Below are positions 8,092 to 16,156 of a stretch of DNA of 42,898 bases, piece after piece. Position numbers and translations under genes: made by a program. This stretch comes from Pseudomonadota bacterium (GTDB lineage Bacteria > Pseudomonadota > Alphaproteobacteria > Micavibrionales > Micavibrionaceae), in the NCBI GenBank assembly GCA_963204825.1, contig CAUJHN010000099.1:1-42898 (forward strand), read 5' to 3'. Under the pieces are notes generated by a model, which was not told the DNA's origin, did no database searches, and saw only the letters and a program-made list of their open reading frames with translations. Every line of letters starts with the position of its first letter. Position 1 is the first letter of the stretch.

Positions 8092-9054
8092 ATGGAAAAT
8101 AAAATGAAACATATTCCTGCACTGATTCTTTCGCTTTTCATTGTGCTGGCGTGCATTCCCGTAAATGGGGCGCGGGCGCAGCAGGTGGCGGGCATCGCCG
8201 CCGTCGTAAACGACGAAGCCATTTCAATGATGGACGTGGTCGCCCGCATGAAGCTCGTGATTGTTTCTTCCGGCTTGCCGGACAATAACGAAATTCGCGC
8301 GAAGATCATGCCGCAGGTGATAGAAAGCCTGATAGAAGAACAATTGAAACTGCAAGAAGCGCAGCGCAATAAACTGAAAGTCACCGATGAAGAAGTCGAA
8401 GGCGGCTTGAAAACGATAGCAGAACAGAACAAATTCTCCCCCGAACAATTCAAGGCCATCCTTGAAAAGCAGGGCGTTCCCGAAAAAACGCTGCTCCGCC
8501 AGATTAAGGCGCAGCTTGCCTGGAACAAAGTTATTAAGGAAGTGCTAAAAAATCAGGTGGATGTGAGCGATATGGATGTCAAAAACCGTATCGAGCGTCT
8601 CAAAAGCAAAATAGGGCAGACCGAATATCTGGTCTCCGAAATTTTTATGCCCTTCGATGATCCTTCGCGCAGTAATGAAATGCGGCAGTTCGCAGGAAGA
8701 GTGGTGGCTGAGCTGCAAGCTAAAAAGGCGCCTTTCGGCGCTGTGGCGGCGCAGTTTTCAAAAGCGGCAGGCGCGGAAAAGGGTGGCAGCATCGGTTGGA
8801 TTCAGGAAGGCTATCTGGAAGATTCCCTGAACAAGGCGCTGGTGGACATGGTAGAAGGGGATATTAGCAACGTCATTGAAACCCCTGAAGGACTTTACAT
8901 TCTCTATCTGCAAAAGAAGCGTACCCTGACGGAAGAATCCATCCCGCCGCGTGACGAACTCACCAATATGATTGGTTTTGAACGTTTGGACCGCGTGCAA
9001 CAAAGGGCGCTGCTCGACCTTAAATCAGCTGCCTTCATAGACCGCCGTGTCTGA
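8092..9054 (+). CDS. surA: Periplasmic peptidyl-prolyl isomerase / outer-membrane chaperone, SurA type
   Basis: SurA-type proteins escort outer-membrane proteins through the periplasm and isomerise prolyl bonds. The 320-residue protein starts with a signal peptide (to about residue 30, ending ARA-QQ). A SurA N-domain follows (IAAVVNDEAISMMDVVARM), then a helical region, and one parvulin (PpiC) domain at about 180-280 with SEIFMPFDD, FGAVAAQFS and GGSIGWIQEG. E. coli SurA has two parvulin domains; this short form has one, as in many alphaproteobacteria. Two starts are possible, ATG 8092 or ATG 8104; GGA at 8095-8097 favours the second, and both give a good signal peptide. The last 8 bases overlap rsmA, so translation is coupled. 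Confidence 0.85.
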   Translation: MENKMKHIPALILSLFIVLACIPVNGARAQQVAGIAAVVNDEAISMMDVVARMKLVIVSSGLPDNNEIRAKIMPQVIESLIEEQLKLQEAQRNKLKVTDEEVEGGLKTIAEQNKFSPEQFKAILEKQGVPEKTLLRQIKAQLAWNKVIKEVLKNQVDVSDMDVKNRIERLKSKIGQTEYLVSEIFMPFDDPSRSNEMRQFAGRVVAELQAKKAPFGAVAAQFSKAAGAEKGGSIGWIQEGYLEDSLNKALVDMVEGDISNVIETPEGLYILYLQKKRTLTEESIPPRDELTNMIGFERLDRVQQRALLDLKSAAFIDRRV

Positions 9055-9901
9055 TATCGATTCTCTTCCGCCCCTGCGTGACATCATCCGCAATCATAAC
9101 CTGCGGGCGGAAAAATCATTGGGGCAGAATTTTCTTTTAGACCTTAATCTGACCGCGAAGATAGCGCGCGCCGGCGGAAATCTTGAAGGCGCGACCGTTT
9201 TTGAAATCGGCCCCGGCCCCGGCGGGCTTACCCGCGCCTTGCTGCAGGAAAAAGCCGCGCAGGTGATCGCCGTGGAATACGATCCCCGCGCCATCGCCGC
9301 ATTGGAAAGCCTGCAGCAGGCCTCATCAGGCAGACTGCATATCGTGCAGGCCGACGCGTTGCAGGCGGATCTTCCAACGCTTGGAAAACAACATGGCGCT
9401 GTGCCGCCCTATGTCATCGTCGCCAATCTTCCCTATAATATAGCGACGCCGCTGCTGACGGGCTGGCTTGAACAGATTCACAAAAACGAGGATCTTTATG
9501 TGCGTATGGCGCTGATGTTTCAAAAGGAAGTGGCGCAGCGCATTGTCGCAAAACCATCGTCAAAAGCCTATGGCCGCCTTTCCATCCTTTCGCAATGGCT
9601 GTGCGATACAAAACTGATGTTCGATGTTCCGGCCGCCGCTTTTACCCCGCCGCCGAAAGTCACGTCTTCCATCGTGCGTTTAACCCCGAAAGCGGGCGCC
9701 GCCGCAGGCATAGATTTTAACGTCATGGAAAAGCTCACCGCCGCCGCCTTCGGGCAGCGCCGTAAAATGATCCGCGGCAGTTTAAAGGAATATATGCCCT
9801 ACATTGAATCCTGCGGCCTTCGCCCCGAAGCCCGCGCGGAAGAACTGACGGTGGAAGATTATGTCGCGCTGGCGCGCGCCGTGACTAAAGACCCTCTTTA
9901 A
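9047..9901 (+). CDS. rsmA: 16S rRNA (adenine1518/1519-N6)-dimethyltransferase
   Basis: RsmA (KsgA) dimethylates two adjacent adenines in the 3' hairpin of 16S rRNA during small-subunit maturation. The 284-residue protein has the N-terminal SLGQNFLLD motif, SAM-binding motif I FEIGPGPGGLTRALL and catalytic motif IV NLPYNIATPL, plus FTPPPKVTSSIV in the C-terminal part. The start is GTG at 9047 inside the end of surA. In many proteobacteria surA, pdxA and rsmA are adjacent; here pdxA is missing between them. The 3' end overlaps the convergent gmk by 17 bases. Confidence 0.95.
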   Translation: MSDIDSLPPLRDIIRNHNLRAEKSLGQNFLLDLNLTAKIARAGGNLEGATVFEIGPGPGGLTRALLQEKAAQVIAVEYDPRAIAALESLQQASSGRLHIVQADALQADLPTLGKQHGAVPPYVIVANLPYNIATPLLTGWLEQIHKNEDLYVRMALMFQKEVAQRIVAKPSSKAYGRLSILSQWLCDTKLMFDVPAAAFTPPPKVTSSIVRLTPKAGAAAGIDFNVMEKLTAAAFGQRRKMIRGSLKEYMPYIESCGLRPEARAEELTVEDYVALARAVTKDPL

Positions 9902-10520
9902 GCCCGCGCACGAAATCGGACAGGCCGGACAGGCGGTGACGTTTTAACCGTTCTGAATCCAGAATATGCTGCGCCTGCTGAATCGCCATGTCGACGTTGT
10001 TGTTGATCAGGACGTAATCATATTCCGAATAATGCGTCATTTCATCGGACGCCTTGTCCATGCGCTGGCGGATGGTTTCTTCGGGGTCCTGCGCCCGGGC
10101 GCGCAAGCGGCGCTCCAATTCTTTTGCGTTCGGCGGAAGAATGAAGACGGTAACCAGATCGTCCCGCGCAATCTCGCGCAGCTGCTGTGTGCCCTGCCAG
10201 TCTATGTCGAAGATAACGTCGTTTCCGCGCGCCAAAGCTTCGTCAACCGGCAGGCGCGGCGTGCCGTAATAATTGCCGAACACCTTTGCGTGCTCCAGCA
10301 TTTCGCCGTTTTCGACCATGGCGTTGAATTCGGGAATATCGACAAAATAATAATCCTGCCCGTCCACTTCACCGGGTCGCCGCTGCCGCGTGGTCGCTGA
10401 AATTGAAATTTCAAGACCGGGGTTGTTTTTTAAAAGAGCGCGCGTGATCGTCGTCTTTCCCGCCCCCGAAGGGGACGATAACACGAACATCAATCCGCGG
10501 CGCGTAAGGGGGGTATCCAT
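9885..10520 (-). CDS. gmk: Guanylate kinase
   Basis: Guanylate kinase phosphorylates GMP to GDP and is essential for GTP supply. The 211-residue protein has P-loop SSPSGAGKTT (about 15-24), the GMP-binding stretch SISATTRQRRPGEVDGQDYYF and FDIDWQGTQQL for Walker B; the lid R-rich region RLRARAQDPEE follows. Length and motif order are standard. It is convergent with rsmA, sharing 17 bases at the 3' ends (stop TAG at 9887-9885), and divergent from the short-chain dehydrogenase. Confidence 0.95.
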   Translation of the reverse strand: MDTPLTRRGLMFVLSSPSGAGKTTITRALLKNNPGLEISISATTRQRRPGEVDGQDYYFVDIPEFNAMVENGEMLEHAKVFGNYYGTPRLPVDEALARGNDVIFDIDWQGTQQLREIARDDLVTVFILPPNAKELERRLRARAQDPEETIRQRMDKASDEMTHYSEYDYVLINNNVDMAIQQAQHILDSERLKRHRLSGLSDFVRGLKEGL

Positions 10521-10625
10521 CTACTATGTACTCTATCGTTAAATTTTTTATCTATCTTAACGGGCGATACGCGCCCTGCAAAGCCTGCATTTGTGTTTTT
10601 GTGCCGGGATGATAGGCTTGCCTTC

Positions 10626-11423
10626 ATGAAAACACCGCCCAAATCCATTCTGATCACGGGTGCCTCCAGCGGTATCGGGGAAGCGCTGGCGCTCCACTAT
10701 GCTGCGCCGGGGATATTTCTGGCCCTCTCAGGCCGTAACGCCCAGCGGCTGGATGCTGTTGCCGAAAGCTGCCGCGCCATGGGCGCCAGCGTGGAAACGA
10801 TTTTACTCGATGTTACGGACATGTCCGGCATGGATCGCTGGATTGTCGATATGGATGCAACGCGTCCTCTCGATCTGGTCATCGCCAACGCGGGCATTTC
10901 GGGCGGTACGGGCGGCGTTATGAACGGAGAACCGATAGACCAGGCCCGCGCCATTTTCGCGGTCAATTTGAATGGCGTTCTCAACACGATTGGACCGATC
11001 CTGCCGCGCATGCTGGCGCGAAAGGCTGGGCAGATTGCGATCATCAGTTCCCTTGCGGCCTATCGCGGCTTTCCCGGCGCCCCTGCTTACAGCGCATCGA
11101 AAGGCGCGGTTCGTTTTTATGGAGAAGCGTTGCGCGGCTCCCTGCGTCATACGGGGGTGAAGGTCAATGTCGTCTGCCCCGGATTTATTAAATCGCGCAT
11201 GACAGATGCGAATGACTTTCATATGCCGCTTTTAATGCCTGCGGATCGCGCAGCGGGCATCATTGCAAAGGGTTTAATGGCGAATAAGGGGCGAATTGCC
11301 TTCCCTCTGCCAACTCTCTTCGGATCATGGCTGCTGTCTGTTTTGCCGGATTGCTTGGCCCAAAAATTATTAGGGAAACTTCCTGAAAAAGGCTCAACAA
11401 TAATAGACGATAAAAAGCACTAA
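10626..11423 (+). CDS. Short-chain dehydrogenase/reductase
   Basis: This 265-residue classical SDR binds NAD(P) with TGASSGIGEAL near residue 13 and carries the NAG stabilising motif (IANAGISGG) plus the catalytic set Ser (ISSLAAYRG), Tyr-x3-Lys (YSASKGAV). CPGFIKSRMTD follows the active site as in other SDRs. I chose ATG 10626 since it directly precedes the first beta strand; an in-frame start at 10593 would add 11 residues with no homologous content. The substrate is unknown. The C-terminal segment SWLLSVLPDCLAQKLLG is hydrophobic and could touch membranes. It is divergent from gmk. Confidence 0.87.
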   Translation: MKTPPKSILITGASSGIGEALALHYAAPGIFLALSGRNAQRLDAVAESCRAMGASVETILLDVTDMSGMDRWIVDMDATRPLDLVIANAGISGGTGGVMNGEPIDQARAIFAVNLNGVLNTIGPILPRMLARKAGQIAIISSLAAYRGFPGAPAYSASKGAVRFYGEALRGSLRHTGVKVNVVCPGFIKSRMTDANDFHMPLLMPADRAAGIIAKGLMANKGRIAFPLPTLFGSWLLSVLPDCLAQKLLGKLPEKGSTIIDDKKH

Positions 11424-11614
11424 TATTTTTATGGGCGATTGATTAATTTAAAAAAATAGGCAATCTCTTTTTAAGAGTATGCAACCTATATTATTATTTT
11501 CTTATAGAAAGCTGGCTCTAATCCTTATTATTTCTTTTTCTATTATTTAGAACTAAAAAAGATTATTACTTATAGTTGTTCAAGTACGAGCGCATTTTTG
11601 ATAGGCGACAACAC

Positions 11615-11914
11615 ATGAATTTAAGCAAACTCGAAGAACATACAGAAAAAGCATCCGCTCTCCTTAAGGCGCTCGCTAACGAAAAAAGACTGCTGATTGT
11701 TTGCATACTTTGTCGCGGCGAAAAAAATGTCGGTGAGCTGGAGCAATTTGTGGGCTTAAGCCAATCCGCGTTATCCCAGCATCTTGCCCGTCTGCGCCGC
11801 GATGGAATTGTCGATACAAGACGCGAAGCCCAAACAATTTACTACTCTATAAAAGACAAGACTGTACCGGATCTTCTGGCATGCTTGTGCGCCATTTACG
11901 GCACGTTCTGCTGA
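11615..11914 (+). CDS. ArsR-family regulator, BigR/SqrR-like
   Basis: This 99-residue winged-helix protein has the ArsR core: LLKALANEKRLLIVCIL, VGELEQFVGLSQSALSQHLARLR (recognition helix) and the wing RREAQTIYYS. Cysteines C30 and C99 occupy the places of the two cysteines that form a persulfide-sensing pair in SqrR/BigR; C33, C90 and C92 are extra. The metal-binding ELCVCDL motif of classical arsenic sensors is absent. By family knowledge it may therefore sense sulfide or polysulfide stress, an inference. The start ATG 11615 has AGGCGA 6 bases upstream; an earlier in-frame start at 11576 is less likely. The preceding 191 bp (11424-11614) are strongly AT-rich with no certain operator. No sulfide-oxidation gene adjoins. 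Confidence 0.82.
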   Translation: MNLSKLEEHTEKASALLKALANEKRLLIVCILCRGEKNVGELEQFVGLSQSALSQHLARLRRDGIVDTRREAQTIYYSIKDKTVPDLLACLCAIYGTFC

Positions 11915-12834
11915 CTGATAAAAGCGGTATAGACATCTTTATCCTCCAATGCATCCAGCGGCGCATTTTGCAATGTTGCAACGTGGTCTCCCACCGGGGC
12001 ATGCCTGCTCGGTTTTGTTTTTCCTGAAAAAAGAACAAGGGTTTTACATCCTGTCGGGGCGATGATGTGCATCGGTCCGGTATCATTTCCGACGCAACCC
12101 GCCGCGCTCCGGCCCAAGGCCGCGATATCCTGCAACGTCGTCTGTCCGCACAAATTTCGCACGCCCGGAACATTGTCTTCTATGGCTTTTAAAATATTCT
12201 CTTCCGCCGTGCCGCCAATCAGGACCGGGTGGTAGCCGTCCGCGATAAGCCTTTTGCAAAATGCGATATAGCGTTCCTTAGGCCATCTTTTTTCAGGGTG
12301 GTTTGCGGCGGAACCGGGAACGATCAGCACATAGGGCTTTTGAATATCCGGAAAGTCTCTCCCCGCCATCCACGTCAAACGGTCTATTGCGACATCCTTA
12401 ATACCGGCCAGGGCCAGTGTCTGCACATGACCGTCGAATGCCTTGCCCGCTGTACGCTCCTTCGATGCGTTTTGATGCGACGCCCCTTTTGCGGCGCCAA
12501 CCCATTCCGGCCTGGAGGAAAACAGTTTGAAATAAAAACCTGTGCGGTCGTTGTTTTGCAGATCGTAGATGCGCACAAAACGCCCGTCGTTCAATCTGCG
12601 GCGCAAAGTCAGCCAGTCTTTTATGTTGTGCCATTTGGGTCGCGTGTCGATCCAGACGTCGTCCACATAGCCGCTCTGACGCGCCAAGTCTTCAAAAGGC
12701 GTCGTCGTCAGCAGAGTTATATGATCTTCCGGATGATGTCTGCGTATGGCGGCCATGGGGCCCAGCGCCTGGATAAAGTCGCCGAACGCACCCAGCTTTA
12801 TAATCAGGATTCGCGCTGGCTCTGCTGCGCCCAC
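11896..12834 (-). CDS. Glycosyltransferase family 9 (heptosyltransferase-like)
   Basis: GT9 enzymes transfer heptose to the inner core of lipopolysaccharide. The 312-residue protein opens with ILIIKLGAFGDFIQALGPM, the family's N-terminal motif with its conserved Asp, has LIVPGSAANHPEKRWP in the middle, where the nucleotide-sugar half begins, and GNDTGPMHIIAP, a GT9 hallmark. The start is GTG at 12834, two bases after the stop of the GT4 gene, so both form one transcription unit. The 3' end overlaps the ArsR gene by 19 bases. The exact sugar and acceptor are unknown; a role in envelope polysaccharide is likely. Confidence 0.87.
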   Translation of the reverse strand: MGAAEPARILIIKLGAFGDFIQALGPMAAIRRHHPEDHITLLTTTPFEDLARQSGYVDDVWIDTRPKWHNIKDWLTLRRRLNDGRFVRIYDLQNNDRTGFYFKLFSSRPEWVGAAKGASHQNASKERTAGKAFDGHVQTLALAGIKDVAIDRLTWMAGRDFPDIQKPYVLIVPGSAANHPEKRWPKERYIAFCKRLIADGYHPVLIGGTAEENILKAIEDNVPGVRNLCGQTTLQDIAALGRSAAGCVGNDTGPMHIIAPTGCKTLVLFSGKTKPSRHAPVGDHVATLQNAPLDALEDKDVYTAFISQQNVP

Positions 12835-12836
12835 CG

Positions 12837-14084
12837 TTATTCCGCCGCCTGCTTCATAGGTTCGGATGTTATATTGGCGGCAAAAGCCTGTGCCGGTTTT
12901 GAAAATTTTTCCTGCAGCAGTTCCGCATAGACATCCATTGTCTCATCTACCATTTTGCTGCGCGTGAAATTCTCCGCGACATGCATCATGGCGTGCGTGC
13001 CCATATAGGCGCGCTCTTCGGCGGTTAAGGACAACGCCTTTTCAATGGCTTTTGCCAGGGCGTCGGCATCGCCCGGCGGGACCAGCCATCCTGTTTTATC
13101 CGGCAATATCGTCTCCTTCGCGCCCCCGTGGTCCGTTGCGATGATGGATCTTCCCATTGCCTGCGCTTCGATCGGCACGCGCCCGAAACCTTCGGGATCG
13201 GTGGAGGCCGACACCACGACAGTCGAGAGCATATAGGCGGCGGGCATATCCGCGCAGTGACCGATAATCCGTACACGCCCTTCCAGGTTTCTGTCCTTAA
13301 TGGCGCTTTCGATTTCCGCGCGATAATCGCCGCGCCCCTGATCATCGCCGATGATGACGCAGAATACATCCTCGCGTTTTAATTTCGCCATCGCGTCGAT
13401 CAGAACAAGATGCCCTTTCCACCGCGTCAAGCGCCCTGGCATCATTACGATGGTGCAGCCGTCCGGCAGTCGCCATTGCTGCGAAAGCCGGATCAGATGC
13501 GCCGGCGCCACGGCGTTGGGATGGAATTTTTCAATGGCCACGCCGCGGTGAATGACGCGTATGTCCCGGTCTTCTATCTGATAATTGTTCAGTAAATATT
13601 CACGCACGTAATTCGAAATCGCAATAACGCGCTTTCCGCGCGCGATGGACGAATTGTAAAACCGCTTTGCCGTTCCAGAAATATTAAAGGGGGCATGGCA
13701 TGTCGTCATAAAAAGCGCCTTCGTACCATCGCATGCTTTTAAGGCGGACCAGGCAGGGGCGCGGGATCGCGCGTGCACGATATCAACGTCCATATCCTTG
13801 ATGATTTTGCGCAGCCTCGAGATGTTTCTCCACATAACAAGTGGATTTTTGCTGTCGACGGGAAGATTGATGTGGGTTGACCCTCCGCGCAATATTTCTG
13901 GAACCCTGTGGCCGCCGTTGCAAACGACGATCGACTTTGCCCCGGCCCTGACGAGCTCCGCGGCGACATCGATGCATCCCTGCTCCGCGCCGCCCGCGCC
14001 CAGCGATGGAATGATTTGCATCACCGTCGGCATTTTACGCGTCACGGAAATATCTTTTATAGGTTTCGATTTGTTGGGATGCAT
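12837..14084 (-). CDS. Glycosyltransferase family 4 (group 1)
   Basis: This is a retaining GT-B glycosyltransferase, probably building envelope polysaccharide or the LPS core together with the GT9 gene two bases downstream. MQIIPSLGAGGAEQG at the N terminus is the GT4 acceptor-side motif. HRGVAIEKFHP and MPGRLTRWKGH start the donor half, and EGFGRVPIEA is the EX7E catalytic motif, followed by ATDHGGAKETI. From ATG 14084 the product has 415 residues, normal for GT4. The frame stays open to 14384, but that extension lies over the divergent hydrolase gene and is Arg/Cys-rich shadow. ATG 14123 is a second option, with AAGG too close to it. Start confidence is moderate, family confidence high. Confidence 0.87.
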   Translation of the reverse strand: MHPNKSKPIKDISVTRKMPTVMQIIPSLGAGGAEQGCIDVAAELVRAGAKSIVVCNGGHRVPEILRGGSTHINLPVDSKNPLVMWRNISRLRKIIKDMDVDIVHARSRAPAWSALKACDGTKALFMTTCHAPFNISGTAKRFYNSSIARGKRVIAISNYVREYLLNNYQIEDRDIRVIHRGVAIEKFHPNAVAPAHLIRLSQQWRLPDGCTIVMMPGRLTRWKGHLVLIDAMAKLKREDVFCVIIGDDQGRGDYRAEIESAIKDRNLEGRVRIIGHCADMPAAYMLSTVVVSASTDPEGFGRVPIEAQAMGRSIIATDHGGAKETILPDKTGWLVPPGDADALAKAIEKALSLTAEERAYMGTHAMMHVAENFTRSKMVDETMDVYAELLQEKFSKPAQAFAANITSEPMKQAAE

Positions 14085-14167
14085 GATTTTTATCTTTTTC
14101 AGGTCCAGGGATAGACGTACCATATCCTTGCATCGACACACAAAAAGAAAACAAAAAGGGGCAAAAA

Positions 14168-14929
14168 ATGTCCGTATCATTTTTGAAGAGGGAAGGCGCC
14201 CCGGCGCTGGCCTATCGTCTGGAAGAGCGGCCCGGCACCGCTTTGCCGCCCATCGTGTTTTTAGGAGGATTCCGCTCCGACATGGAAGGCACCAAGGCCG
14301 CATATCTTGCCGCCATGTGCGAAAGAAAGGAACAGACGTACTTGCGGTTCGATTATCGCGGCCACGGGAAATCCGAAGGCGCATTCATGGACGGCACGAT
14401 CGGTTTGTGGCTGGAGGACGCGCTGGCTGCGATCGCGCTTGTATCCGCCCCTAAAATCGTCCTGATTGGTTCGTCTATGGGCGGCTGGCTTGGTCTTTTG
14501 GCGACATTGGCGCAGCCTGAAAAAATCGCGGGTTTCATCGGCCTTGCCGCCGCGCCCGATTTTACGCGCGATATGAAGGCGCATTTAAGCGAAGTCCAGA
14601 AAGAGGAACTTCTTTCCAAAGGCTTCATTCAAGTGCCCAGCGACTACGCCCCGGAGCCGTATAGCATCACGCAACGCCTGCTAGAGGAAGGAGAGGGGCA
14701 CTGCCTGATGGACGGACCCATAAACATTACCTGTCCTGTCCGCCTCGTGCAGGGAATGAAGGACACGGATGTGCCGTGGCAAACGGCGCATCGGCTTTTG
14801 AACCAGCTGCGAAGCGCGGATAAGAAAGTCTATTTGCGGGAGCAGAGCGATCACAGGCTTAGCGGCGCGGAAGATCTCGCGCTGCTGGAAACGCTGGCAT
14901 CGGAACTTTCTAGCGGCGTTTATATCTGA
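14168..14929 (+). CDS. Alpha/beta hydrolase, ABHD10-like
   Basis: The 253-residue protein is an alpha/beta hydrolase. It has the oxyanion region VFLGGFRSDMEGTKA, RFDYRGHGKSEG, nucleophile elbow GSSMGG with Ser103, acidic residue in GMKDTDVPW and catalytic His in QSDHRLSG. The arrangement resembles mitochondrial ABHD10, a thioesterase acting on palmitoylated proteins and acyl glucuronides, whose alphaproteobacterial relatives are uncharacterised. No signal peptide is visible. AAGGGG lies 8 bases before the ATG. It is divergent from the GT4 gene, and its 3' end overlaps the next minus-strand gene by 20 bases. Confidence 0.85.
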   Translation: MSVSFLKREGAPALAYRLEERPGTALPPIVFLGGFRSDMEGTKAAYLAAMCERKEQTYLRFDYRGHGKSEGAFMDGTIGLWLEDALAAIALVSAPKIVLIGSSMGGWLGLLATLAQPEKIAGFIGLAAAPDFTRDMKAHLSEVQKEELLSKGFIQVPSDYAPEPYSITQRLLEEGEGHCLMDGPINITCPVRLVQGMKDTDVPWQTAHRLLNQLRSADKKVYLREQSDHRLSGAEDLALLETLASELSSGVYI

Positions 14930-15341
14930 TTTTTGGGTTGTGGGTGTCGCGCACGGCCCGGATGCCGAATAATTGCCTGCCGATAACCGGCGCTTCGGTG
15001 AAGGGCCATACCTGCAGGATACGCGCGATCAGAAGCCAGATGCAGAACAGCGCCAGCGGCGCCAGCGCAACGATATAGGTATTGGACGCCAGAATGGGGT
15101 TGATCCATTTTGCCCAGGTTTCTTCCGCAAAGGACATTTTCAGCGCGTCATAAAGCTCCGGCTGGTATGTGACGATTAAATATCCAAGGTCGCTGGGCTG
15201 AAAGGTGGCCAGATTTATCTCTTCGATGCTGGTTGGCATCGCGCCGTCGGCTTTCTTGTAATTAACATAAATATCAAATCCCGCTGCCAGCAAAAAGGGG
15301 ATCAGGAGCAAAAAGCACAAAAGTTTGGCGCTGCTGGTCAT
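14910..15341 (-). CDS. Small membrane protein of unknown function
   Basis: I do not recognise the family. The 143-residue product has a first hydrophobic segment at residues 6-24 (LLCFLLLIPFLLAAGFDIYV), a periplasm-sized stretch of about 65 residues and a second membrane segment at about 90-112 (IVALAPLALFCIWLLIARIL), ending in a basic cytoplasmic tail. Both termini are therefore probably cytoplasmic. The codon usage and compact placement, with a 20-base convergent overlap with the hydrolase, support a real gene. No enzyme motif is present. Confidence 0.7.
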   Translation of the reverse strand: MTSSAKLLCFLLLIPFLLAAGFDIYVNYKKADGAMPTSIEEINLATFQPSDLGYLIVTYQPELYDALKMSFAEETWAKWINPILASNTYIVALAPLALFCIWLLIARILQVWPFTEAPVIGRQLFGIRAVRDTHNPKIRYKRR

Positions 15342-15399
15342 GGTATCGTCCTATTCTGGTTATGCTTGAATATCTTGGTCAGGCCAATAAAGGCCCGAA

Positions 15400-15509
15400 G
15401 GCCGTTCGTTACGCCGCCAAATCGTAACAGTTTCCTTGCCTTACGAAAAGCCCCGGATTTTAAGGTTTGGCGGGGTCTCTCGGAAAGGCTTGAACTTCCT
15501 TTCCTTTTT
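15400..15509 (+). ncRNA. Candidate small RNA (three hairpins, 3' terminator)
   Basis: The gap holds a possible promoter (TTGAAT 15366-15371, 16 bases, TAAAGG 15388-15393). Three inverted repeats follow: GTTACG/CGTAAC (15408-15428), CCCCG/CGGGG (15451-15475), and GGAAAGG/CCTTTCC (15482-15504) directly followed by TTTTT. The last is a good rho-independent terminator with no protein gene upstream on this strand. No known RNA family is recognised. The last hairpin also overlaps the -35 of the tRNA promoter. Confidence 0.3.
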
Positions 15510-15518
15510 GGCTAAGGT
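15490..15518 (+). promoter_or_regulatory. Promoter of tRNA-Ser
   Basis: TTGAAC (15490-15495) and TAAGGT (15513-15518) are separated by 17 bases, which would start transcription about 10 bases before the mature tRNA. Confidence 0.5.
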
Positions 15519-15535
15519 CCGGCGACTTTTGCAAT

Positions 15536-15626
15536 GGACAGGTGGCCGAGTGGTTTAAGGCGCACGCCTGGAAAGTGTGTATACGCTAATCCCGTATCGG
15601 GGGTTCGAATCCCCCCCTGTCCGCCA
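15536..15626 (+). tRNA. tRNA-Ser (anticodon GGA)
   Basis: Acceptor arms GGACAGG (15536-15542) and CCTGTCC (15616-15622) pair perfectly, with discriminator G and encoded CCA. The anticodon stem CACGC/GTGTG encloses CTGGAAA, giving anticodon GGA for UCC/UCU codons. A long variable arm (about ATACGCTAATCCCGTAT) and the TTCGAAT T-loop confirm a class II serine tRNA of 91 nt. Confidence 0.96.
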
Positions 15627-15687
15627 TCAACCCCCACGACAACTCTTGGGCGCGCTGTGCCCCGTCCGCTAAAGGAAGGTGTTGCCA

Positions 15688-16116
15688 ATGTCTGAAAAAA
15701 TTTTGGTTCTTTGCACGGGTAACTCCTGCCGTTCCGTGATGGGGGAGGCGTTATTCAACCATCTGGGAAAAGGTATGATTGAGGCCGTTAGCGCCGGAAG
15801 CCAGCCAGCCGGATATATTCATCCTAAATCCATTGAAACTTTACAACGTCACGGTGTCGATGTTGGAAGCCCGCGCAGCAAGTCATGGGATGAATTTGAA
15901 AATCAGAACTTTGATCTGGTTGTAACTGTCTGCGATTCTGCCGCGGCGGAAACTTGTCCTGTATTCTTCGGCGCCAAAAAGAAATTACATTGGAGCACAC
16001 CGGACCCTGCGAAGGCCACGGGAACGCAAGCGCAGATAGACGCAGCCTTTGATGAAGCCTTTTTCATGCTCAAAGAGAGAATTGAAAAATATCTGAGTGC
16101 ATCAAATCTGGAGTAG
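15688..16116 (+). CDS. arsC: Arsenate reductase, low-molecular-weight phosphatase fold
   Basis: The enzyme reduces arsenate to arsenite with thioredoxin or a similar donor. The 142-residue protein has the P-loop CTGNSCRS with nucleophile C9 and R15, and the two resolving cysteines C82 and C90 placed like the redox relay of the S. aureus pI258-type ArsC. TPDPAKATG supplies the conserved Asp. ATG 15688 has AAGGAAGG upstream at 15672-15679; a GTG at 15679 is inside that site. No arsenite exporter or arsR adjoins, so it stands alone just after the tRNA. A low-molecular-weight tyrosine phosphatase is the alternative, but the cysteine pair argues against it. Confidence 0.85.
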   Translation: MSEKILVLCTGNSCRSVMGEALFNHLGKGMIEAVSAGSQPAGYIHPKSIETLQRHGVDVGSPRSKSWDEFENQNFDLVVTVCDSAAAETCPVFFGAKKKLHWSTPDPAKATGTQAQIDAAFDEAFFMLKERIEKYLSASNLE

Positions 16117-16138
16117 CCCCGCGGATTTTAACCTGACG

Positions 16139-16156
16139 CCGGATCCCGGGTTTTTT
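16139..16156 (+). terminator. Weak terminator after arsC
   Basis: CCGG-ATC-CCGG followed by G and six T (16139-16156) could end the arsC transcript. The stem is only 4 bp, so this is tentative; the T-run also forms the edge of the FNR-type box. Confidence 0.3.

Noticed and set aside
10521-10560. Loose palindrome with TTAA arms upstream of gmk
   Set aside because: Arms of 5 bases in AT-rich DNA with a long spacer are expected by chance.
11440-11600. Operator for the ArsR gene in the AT-rich gap
   Set aside because: Several loose A/T repeats are visible, but none is symmetric enough over operator length to name.
14085-14384. N-terminal extension of the GT4 protein by about 100 residues
   Set aside because: It overlaps the divergent hydrolase gene and is Arg/Cys/Pro-rich without homology; the GT4 fold starts at about residue 15 after ATG 14084.
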